10,396 bases of DNA from DATDAW01 sp036524675 (GTDB lineage Bacteria > Verrucomicrobiota > Verrucomicrobiia > Chthoniobacterales > DASVRZ01): positions 1-10,396 of the forward strand of contig DATDBU010000100.1 in the NCBI GenBank assembly GCA_036524675.1, written 5' to 3'. How positions within the stretch are numbered: the stretch's first letter is position 1; every line of letters begins with the position of its first letter. A program made the translations under genes and the position numbers. Below, in pieces: positions 1 through 4,548 of this stretch. Under the pieces are notes generated by a model. It saw nothing but the letters and a program-made list of their open reading frames with translations, did no database searches and was not told the DNA's origin.

Positions 1-1
1 C

Positions 2-1105
2 AACAATCTTTCCAGTTGGTTCAGCGAGGTGGGACGGCGGGAGGAGGCGCTGGCGGCTGGGGAAGAAGCGGTTGACCTTTACCGTGAGCTAGCGCGTGCG
101 CGTCCCGACGCGCTCACGCCCGATCTTGCGATGTCGCTCACCAATCTTTCCAGTTCGCTCAGCGCTGTGGGACGGCGGGAGGAGGCGCTGGCGGCTGACG
201 AGGAAGGGGTTGACCTTTATCGTGAGCTAGCCCGTGCGCGTCCCGACGCGTTCACTGCCAATCTTGCGGGCTCGCTCAACAATCTTGCCAGTTCGCTCAG
301 CGATGTGGGACGGCAGGAAGAGGCACTGGCGGTTGGCGATGAAGCGGTTGACCTTTACCGTGAGCTAGCCCGTGCGTGTCCCGACGCATTCACGCCCAAT
401 CTTGCGATGGCGCTCAACAATCTTGCCAGTTTGCTCAGCAAAGTGGGACGCCAGGAAGAGGCGCTGGCGGCTGGCGATGAAGCGGTTGACCTTTACCGTG
501 AGCTAGCCCGTGCGCGTCCCGACGCGTTCACTGCCAATCTTGCGGGCTCACTCAACAATCTTGCCAACCGGCTCAGCGCTGTGGGACGGCGGGAGGAGGC
601 GCTGGCGGGTGGCGAGGAAGCGATTGACCTTTACCGTGAGCTAGCCCGTGCGCGTCCTGACACGTTCACGCCCGATCTTGCGATGTCGCTCAACAATCTA
701 GCCAGCTGGCTCAGCGAGGTGGGACGGCGGGAGGAGGCGCTGGCGGCTGGCGAGGAAGCGATTGACCTTTACCGTGAGCTAGCCCTGGCGCGCCCCAACG
801 CGTTCACGCACGAACTTGCGAGGGCGCTTTCCGTGAAAGGAAATCGGCTATTCGACCTGGAGCAGTGGGACAAAGCCACGAAATTTCTGGAGGAGGCGAT
901 TCGCACACTGGACACCGCGTTTCGAAAATTCCCGATGGCCCATGGCCAACTCATGGTCGCCATCGGCCGCAACTACATAGAAGCCTGTGAAAAGGCGGGG
1001 ACCAAACCCGATGATGAGTTGCTGCTCCCCGCCATCACTTACCTCCAAGCAAAGCAGGAAGCTGGGCGTGCGAATGAACCGGCAGCGGAAAATTCCGATA
1101 ACTGA
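2..1105 (+). CDS. TPR-repeat protein, 5'-truncated by window edge
   Basis: The open frame runs in from the left edge (the first codons read NNLSSWFSEV), so the true start lies outside the window; the GTG at 29 is only an internal valine. The visible part is about 367 residues. It consists of six tandem 46-residue units of the pattern VGRREEALAAGEEAVDLYRE followed by a second helix with LARARPDAFTPDLA and LNNLAS, as in kinesin-light-chain-like TPR proteins. The last unit decays into a more diverged TPR (EQWDKATKFLEEAIRTLD) and a hydrophilic tail ending AAENSDN. No signal peptide, membrane segment or catalytic domain is visible in this part. Such arrays usually act as protein-protein interaction scaffolds; the effector domain, if any, would lie upstream. 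The partner is unknown. Membership of the TPR family is clear; the function is not. Confidence 0.9.
   Translation, partial: NNLSSWFSEVGRREEALAAGEEAVDLYRELARARPDALTPDLAMSLTNLSSSLSAVGRREEALAADEEGVDLYRELARARPDAFTANLAGSLNNLASSLSDVGRQEEALAVGDEAVDLYRELARACPDAFTPNLAMALNNLASLLSKVGRQEEALAAGDEAVDLYRELARARPDAFTANLAGSLNNLANRLSAVGRREEALAGGEEAIDLYRELARARPDTFTPDLAMSLNNLASWLSEVGRREEALAAGEEAIDLYRELALARPNAFTHELARALSVKGNRLFDLEQWDKATKFLEEAIRTLDTAFRKFPMAHGQLMVAIGRNYIEACEKAGTKPDDELLLPAITYLQAKQEAGRANEPAAENSDN
29..856 (+). repeat. Tandem 138-bp repeat array inside the TPR gene
   Basis: The sequence gtgggacggcgg or a close variant recurs at 29, 167, 305, 443, 581 and 719, exactly 138 bp apart, so each unit encodes 46 residues. 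Units are nearly identical at DNA level, including third codon positions, for example tgacctttaccgtgagctag in most copies. This points to recent duplication or gene conversion rather than old divergence under protein selection. The sixth unit diverges towards its 3' end. The array continues beyond the left edge. Confidence 0.93.
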
Positions 1106-1185
1106 ATCGGAGGATCGAGGTGTTTCGTGGCTATCCTGGTTGTGGAGCCAGATGGAAATCGAGCCTGTTTCATCACGAGTGAGCC

Positions 1186-2068
1186 ATGCTATTTGAGCGT
1201 CAAACGGCTGTTATTGACTTTGCTGGACGCGGTCGGCGAGCCGGTGGGCGACACGGATTTTCAGGAGCTGCTGTTTCTCTACACCCGCGAGTGCGAGACC
1301 GCCCCCACCTATGAGTTTGTGCCGCACAAGTTCGGTGCGTTCTCGTTCACGTCGTACGCGGACAAGCGGAAGCTGATTGCGGAAGGGTTGCTGGAGGAGG
1401 ATGACCAGAACTGGAGCCTGACCGAGTCGGGACGAGCGGCGACGCAGAAACAACCGGTCGAGCTGTTGCGCGTAGCGGAATTCTGCCGGCGACACTCCGG
1501 GCTGCGCGGCAACGCGCTGATCGTGGAGCAGTGTCAAAGGGATCAAGGGATCCTTATTACGCGGACAAGCTGCCGCTTGAGCCGGAGGCACGGGCGCGTA
1601 TCGCGGCGGCGAGACCGAAGCGGCAGCCATCCGGGTTGGTGACGATTGGCTACGAAGGCCGCAGTCTCGAAGGTTATTTGAACGAATTGTTGCGCGCGGG
1701 GTGACGTTGCTATGCGACGTGCGGCGAAATCCGTGGAGCCGGAAGTATGGGTTTTCCAAGAGCACTTTAAGCAACGCCTGCGAGGGCGTGGGCATCCGTT
1801 ACGAGCATCTGCCGGAGCTGGGCATCGTGTCGGACGCGCGGCGGAATTTGGAGACGCAGGCGGATTACGATGCGTTGTTCGCCCACTACGAGCGATATGA
1901 TTTGCCGAAGCAGGGAAGGCGCTGTCGAAGATTCGCGGTTGGATTCAGGAAGGCGGGCGGGTGGCGCTGACGTGTTACGAGGCGCAGCCGCACCAGTGCC
2001 ACCGGCATTGCGTGGCCGAGGCCTTGGAGCGTCTGGACGATGGAAAGCTCAGAACGCATCATCTGTGA
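1186..2068 (+). pseudogene. DUF488-family protein with N-terminal extension, broken by about four indels
   Basis: Three frames must be joined to read this protein. The proposed start is ATG 1186 (MLFERQTA). A one-base excess near 1209 leads into LLTLLDAVGEPVGDTDFQ, then LLFLYTREC and FGAFSFTSYADKRKLI. An 8-bp tandem duplication (1537-1552) shifts into YYADKLPLEPEARARI and LVTIGYEGRSLEGYL. A lost G near 1698-1701 gives VTLLCDVRRNPWSRKYGFS. A lost base near 1914-1919 gives ALSKIRGWIQEGGRVALTCY and QPHQCHRHCVAEAL, with stop TGA at 2066. The IGYEGRS, CDVRRNPWSRKYGF and CHRH motifs are typical of DUF488, whose biochemical role is poorly defined. Correcting all four lesions gives 876 nt, exactly 292 codons. 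A GTG at 1127 reads in frame with the second segment and is an alternative start that would remove the first lesion. As it stands, no full-length product can be made. Confidence 0.85.
1537..1552 (+). repeat. 8-bp tandem duplication disrupting the DUF488 gene
   Basis: The octamer aagggatc occurs twice in a row (1537-1544 and 1545-1552). Deleting one copy restores the reading QRDPYYADKL across the junction, so the duplication itself is the frameshifting lesion, not merely a nearby repeat. Confidence 0.85.
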
Positions 2069-2089
2069 CCCGCTTGCAGTTTTCAATCA

Positions 2090-2290
2090 GACCCTGAACG
2101 CTGCCGCCGGATTTGGCGGCTTCGTCAATCCCGCAGGCGGGGGACTGGTAGTCATCGAGTTCAAGAAGCCCGGCGTTCCCATGCGCGCGACATTTCGACG
2201 AGAACCTGACGCACTACCATTACAAGCAGCGAAGCCCGGCGTTCTTCTGGTTCAACGCGTTGCTCATAGCCTCTTCAAAGCGATTCCGGG
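2090..2290 (+). pseudogene. HsdR-like type I restriction nuclease relic, copy A
   Basis: Frame 3 reads LVVIEFKKPGVP. After a one-base shift near 2200 it reads FDENLTHY, then KQ, then FFWFNALLIASSK. This resembles the nuclease domain of type I restriction R subunits, where a VIELKxP strand carries the E-x-K half of the PD-(D/E)xK site and is followed by an NLxxYKxxIPxLFxxNALLIxS segment. Only about 60 residues remain, with no helicase motifs. The block is closely similar to copy B (3249-3410). It lies immediately after the DUF488 stop codon and before the HEPN-MNT pair. An ORF starting at 2040 spans it but leaves the homologous frame after the shift, so I do not call it a gene. The relic assignment rests on motif recognition, not a search. 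Confidence 0.6.
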
Positions 2291-2444
2291 GATGACAAAG
2301 GAAGGCGTAGCGCCGGCTGGAAAACGGAAAAAAGTCGTCGAATAATCTTCTCAAAAGAAATGAAGACTTCTTTTTCAAGCATACGGGTACGTGGACGGAT
2401 TGAAAAACACTGTTGAACCGGACTTAAACTGATAATTCTTCATT
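2291..2444 (+). other. Gene-free stretch upstream of the HEPN gene
   Basis: No coding homology is recognised here. The stretch is noticeably AT-richer than its surroundings. It contains a weak AT-rich inverted repeat (AAAAGAA at 2353-2359 against TTCTTTT at 2368-2374). It also has promoter-like hexamers just before the HEPN start: TTGAAA at 2400-2405, and GATAAT at 2431-2436, about 9 nt before the GTG. Their spacing is not canonical, so the promoter for the toxin-antitoxin pair probably lies here but cannot be pinned down. Confidence 0.35.
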
Positions 2445-2870
2445 GTGCCTCAAAAACTCGATATTCGATGGCGGCAGCGCCTGCAAAGTTTTCGTAAGGC
2501 TTTTAGACAATTGTTTAGAGCGGCTGAGCTAACCAAGCAGAGGGAGTTATCCGAGCTTGAACAGCAGGGGCTGATTCAGGCATTCGAGTTCACGCACGAA
2601 CTGGCTTGGAATACCCTGAAGGATTTTCTGGAATTCCACGGCACCACCAATCTTTACGGATCGAAGGATGCCACCCGGGAGGCGTTTGCGAAGGGGTTGA
2701 TCGAAGAGGGCGACGCATGGATGGCCATGATTCAGAGCCGTAATCAAACGAGTCATACCTACAACGCGGATACTGCGAATGAAATTACCAAAGCGATCCT
2801 GTCGAGCTATGTGAAGGAGTTTGAAAAATTTCTGAACAGATTCACCGAACTGGAGAGCCACGAGTCATGA
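2445..2870 (+). CDS. HEPN-domain toxin of an HEPN-MNT pair (HI0074-like)
   Basis: A 141-residue all-helical protein of the family long annotated as nucleotidyltransferase substrate-binding protein. Family marks are QAFEFTHELAWNTLKDFLE (about 46-63) and the RNase-type signature RNQTSHTYN, that is R99-x4-H104-x-Y106. In characterised HEPN-MNT systems the HEPN protein is an RNA-cutting toxin that uses Arg and His of this motif. The partner MNT enzyme silences it by adding AMP units to the motif tyrosine, here Y106; this transfer of function is inferred. Length is normal for the family. The start is GTG 2445, because no in-frame ATG precedes the conserved helix; no strong Shine-Dalgarno is visible. 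Its stop overlaps the next start as ATGA (2867-2870), giving translational coupling with the antitoxin. It has no frameshift, unlike most neighbouring modules. Confidence 0.9.
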   Translation: MPQKLDIRWRQRLQSFRKAFRQLFRAAELTKQRELSELEQQGLIQAFEFTHELAWNTLKDFLEFHGTTNLYGSKDATREAFAKGLIEEGDAWMAMIQSRNQTSHTYNADTANEITKAILSSYVKEFEKFLNRFTELESHES

Positions 2871-3232
2871 ATGCAAGCCACGGATTGAATGAAAGGACGG
2901 TGGCGCAGATCAATAATGTACTGGCACGCTTTCCTGCAGTGGAGAAAGCTGTGCTCTTTGGCTCGCGAGCCAAGGGGGTGCATAAGCGCGGATCGGATAT
3001 TGACCTTGCTCTCGCCGGCAGCTCACTTGATTTGCGGGTACTGGGCAGAATTGATGATGCACTGGATGACTTGCTGCTCCCGTATCGTTTCAGCCTGATA
3101 ATTTTCGGCGAAAAGACAGATCCTTCGGTGGCCGCACATATCCAGCGGGTAGGCGTTCCATTTTTTGAAAGAGAATCAGCGCTGCAGAATAGCCGAAGTG
3201 AACGAGGCCGAGACGAGAGCGGAGCACATTGA
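2867..3232 (+). CDS. MNT-domain nucleotidyltransferase antitoxin (HI0073-like)
   Basis: A 121-residue minimal nucleotidyltransferase. The signature VLFGSRAKGVHKRGSDIDLA contains G32-S33-x10-D44-x-D46, the GSx10DxD motif that binds nucleotide and two metal ions. It starts at ATG 2867, overlapping the HEPN stop by 4 nt. Its expected job, by family, is to neutralise the upstream HEPN toxin by AMPylating its RX4HXY tyrosine. Two oddities are visible. The strand that normally carries the third carboxylate (typically a V/F-D-L pattern) reads YRFSLIIF, with Ser76 where Asp is expected. The family fold also seems complete by VPFFERE (about 97-103); the remaining tail of some 18 residues (SALQNSRSERGRDESGAH) is read largely out of frame through an HsdR-like scrap at 3198-3248. 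Family membership is confident; full catalytic competence is not. Confidence 0.88.
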   Translation: MNASHGLNERTVAQINNVLARFPAVEKAVLFGSRAKGVHKRGSDIDLALAGSSLDLRVLGRIDDALDDLLLPYRFSLIIFGEKTDPSVAAHIQRVGVPFFERESALQNSRSERGRDESGAH

Positions 3233-3248
3233 TCCCGCGCTGATTTAG
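3198..3248 (+). pseudogene. HsdR-like N-terminal scrap
   Basis: Starting at GTG 3198, frame 3 reads MNEAETRAEHIDPALI then TAG at 3246. EAETRAxxIDPAL is, from memory, a common N-terminal sequence of EcoEI-type type I restriction R subunits and related helicases. It overlaps the 3' end of the MNT gene in another frame and runs directly into relic copy B. It is short, so the assignment is provisional. Confidence 0.5.
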
Positions 3249-3410
3249 TCGGCTTTTTCAATCCCGCAGGCGCGGGACTGGGGTCATCGAGTTGAAGAAG
3301 CCCGGCCCGCGCGCGTGGCGTTCGACGAGAACCTGACGCACTACAAGCAGCAAATCCCGGCGCAGTTGCGTTTCAACGCGCTGCTTGTCGCCTCTTCAAA
3401 GCCATCTCGT
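3249..3410 (+). pseudogene. HsdR-like type I restriction nuclease relic, copy B
   Basis: Across shifted frames the block reads VIELKKPG, then VAFDENLTHYKQQIPAQLRF and NALLVASSK, the same HsdR nuclease-domain segment as copy A. At least two indels break it: one before GTCATCGAG near 3280-3283, and one between the KKPG codons and GTGGCGTTCGAC near 3305-3316. The E-x-K of the presumed PD-(D/E)xK site is still readable. DNA identity with copy A is high, including caatcccgcaggcg, ttcgacgagaacctgacgca and gcctcttcaaagc. It cannot be functional. Confidence 0.6.
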
Positions 3411-3588
3411 AGCGAGTGAGAATGGGGTGGGAACATTATTTTTCCGAGGGCCGAGGGGGGCCCCCTCTGCTGTCCCATTAGCTTCGCAGCAATGCCGCCA
3501 GGTCCAGCCGCTCCCTCAAAGTCGGTGCCCTGTTCGCCAAAGTCACCCTTCTTGTCATGGCTCTCTGAAGCGTGCCAGGTCTTGCTCC
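3411..3588 (+). other. Gene-free stretch between HsdR relic B and the vapB-like gene
   Basis: No supported coding sequence was found on either strand. A GC-only near-palindrome (GAGGGGG, one G, CCCCCTC, about 3455-3469) stands out, but its one-base centre makes it a poor hairpin. The minus strand has a glycine-rich open stretch (DFGEQGTDFEGAAGPGG) that I do not recognise. The antitoxin promoter would be expected here, but no convincing boxes are visible. Confidence 0.3.
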
Positions 3589-3837
3589 GTGAGTACGCTT
3601 GCTGAAATCGAATCCGCCGTGGATGCGCTGCCGCGTCCCGAGCAGGAAACGCTGCTCCAATATCTGGTGCGCAAACTCGCTGGACCCCGGTTGACTCGCT
3701 CACGAGTGACTCAGAGGGGCAGCGGCGGCGGCGATGGCTCCGCAGAACTCCGGCAGCTTCGCGAGCGGAACGCCACAGGCCGCACAGGTGCGCCTTTGCA
3801 ACAAGTCATGGACGAACTTCGCGAGGAACGGGCCTGA
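3589..3837 (+). CDS. Putative VapB-like antitoxin
   Basis: An 82-residue protein in the position of a vapB, ending at TGA 3835-3837 directly before the vapC start ATG at 3838. The N-terminal part STLAEIESAVDALPRPEQE then LLQYLVRKL matches the AEIE-A-x-LP-x-E type opening of small antitoxins. The C-terminal LRERNATGRTGAPLQQVMDE is polar and would be the toxin-binding tail. The middle (about 35-50, RLTRSRVTQRGSGGGDGS) is atypical and may reflect compensating indels or a low-complexity linker. GTG 3589 is chosen because homology begins there; the frame is open further upstream to 3385 but through unrelated sequence. By family it would neutralise the PIN toxin and autorepress the operon. The toxin next to it is broken, so this antitoxin may be an orphan. 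Family assignment is moderate. Confidence 0.6.
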   Translation: MSTLAEIESAVDALPRPEQETLLQYLVRKLAGPRLTRSRVTQRGSGGGDGSAELRQLRERNATGRTGAPLQQVMDELREERA

Positions 3838-4268
3838 ATGAGCTATTGGATACGTCGGCATTGGTGAAGCTCTATCTGGTGGAGCCGGATTCCGCCCAGT
3901 TTGAGTCGCTGGCTCTTGCCTCACCGGTGGTCATTGGGGTGATCGCCCGGCACGAGGCGCGCACGGTTTTCCGCCGGCGCGAAGCGGGAAGCCGCGATTC
4001 CCGCAGGCGCAGCCACGGCACCCCACCGGCGCATGACTTCCGATGCCGCCAGCGGAGTGCTGCGCTTGCAACTGGATTCCGATGACGTGGAACGGGAATT
4101 CGGCGTGGTGTTGGATAGATGTTTTTCGCAAACACCGCCGGTCTTCATCCGGACCAACGATGCGCTCACCTCGCGGCTGCGCAGGCGGCCGGTGAGACGG
4201 AATTCGTTGCCGCCGATGGGCGCCAACGGGCGGCGGCACAATTACTCGGCTTCAAGTTGCTGCCGTGA
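3838..4268 (+). pseudogene. vapC: VapC-like PIN-domain toxin broken by three single-base indels
   Basis: Joining three frames gives a 143-residue PIN-domain ribonuclease. ATG 3838 gives MSY. A lost T in tattgg (about 3844-3848) must be restored to read LDTSALVKLYLVEPDSAQFE and IARHEARTVFRRREA. An extra G at 3986-3988 then leads into EAAIPAGAAT, SGVLRLQLDSDDVEREFGVV and PPVFIRTNDAL. A lost C near 4165-4169 gives HLAAAQAAGETEFVAADGRQ and LLGFKLLP, stop TGA 4266. The corrected length is 432 nt, exactly 144 codons. The four acidic residues expected in a PIN active site are all present (D5, E40, D108, D127). Intact homologues cleave RNA, often tRNA, and are held by VapB. Here translation would diverge after three codons, so no toxin should be made. 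Confidence 0.85.
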
Positions 4269-4355
4269 CTCGTGAGACCATGCCGACTCTTCGACATTCG
4301 GCGTGTAACTTTTCTCCGCATTGCACCGGCGTTGGCTGGGTGATAGACGTATGCC

Positions 4356-4537
4356 ATGGTCATCGAAGTTCCAGACGCCGACTTGCGCGGAGTGAACCTC
4401 CGCCAGAGTTGGCGCGCCTTGAAATGGCAGTCGGTCTTTATCGTGACCGTCATGTGACGCTCAGTCAGGGCGCGCGTATTCAGCGGGTCTCCAGTGGCGC
4501 AGTGAAAGGCTGGTCGGCGGGCGAAAACAGTCCGTGA
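4356..4537 (+). pseudogene. UPF0175-like antitoxin relic
   Basis: ATG 4356 reads MVIEVPDADLRGVN. After one lost base near 4395-4401 the next frame reads PPELARLEMAVGLYRDRHVT then LSQGARIQRVSS. The pattern ExPDxL, then a LExAVxLYxxxxLSxGxAA helix-turn-helix-like segment, resembles UPF0175 proteins, small predicted DNA-binding antitoxins. The C-terminal part after VSS no longer fits; a further shift would give RLVGGRKQSV. No cognate toxin gene follows, because the convergent membrane-protein gene ends at 4549. The stretch between 4269 and 4355 holds nothing I can recognise. Assignment is tentative. Confidence 0.45.
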
Positions 4538-4548
4538 GGTCTCCTCGA

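Noticed and set aside
2103..2120. GCCGCC-ggattt-GGCGGC hairpin 35 nt after the DUF488 stop, a possible terminator
   Set aside because: The stem is only 6 bp and no T-run follows; it lies at the edge of the HsdR relic, where GC-rich codons can pair by chance.
2040..2345. 101-residue open frame across HsdR relic A
   Set aside because: It follows the HsdR-like frame only for part of its length and overlaps the DUF488 3' end; better explained as a relic than as a gene.
2353..2374. AT-rich inverted repeat AAAAGAA / TTCTTTT followed by a T
   Set aside because: Too weak a stem to call a terminator or operator; described only within the gene-free stretch.
3257..3278. caatcccgcaggcgcggga block with a perfect 6-bp hairpin, present also near 2126, resembling a CRISPR or REP repeat
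   Set aside because: Only two copies 1.1 kb apart, with no regular spacers, and they sit within a longer similarity that encodes the HsdR segment.
3341..3703. Minus-strand open frame with a glycine-rich stretch (GEQGTDFEGAAGPGG)
   Set aside because: It runs antisense to HsdR relic B and the vapB-like gene and matches no family I recognise.
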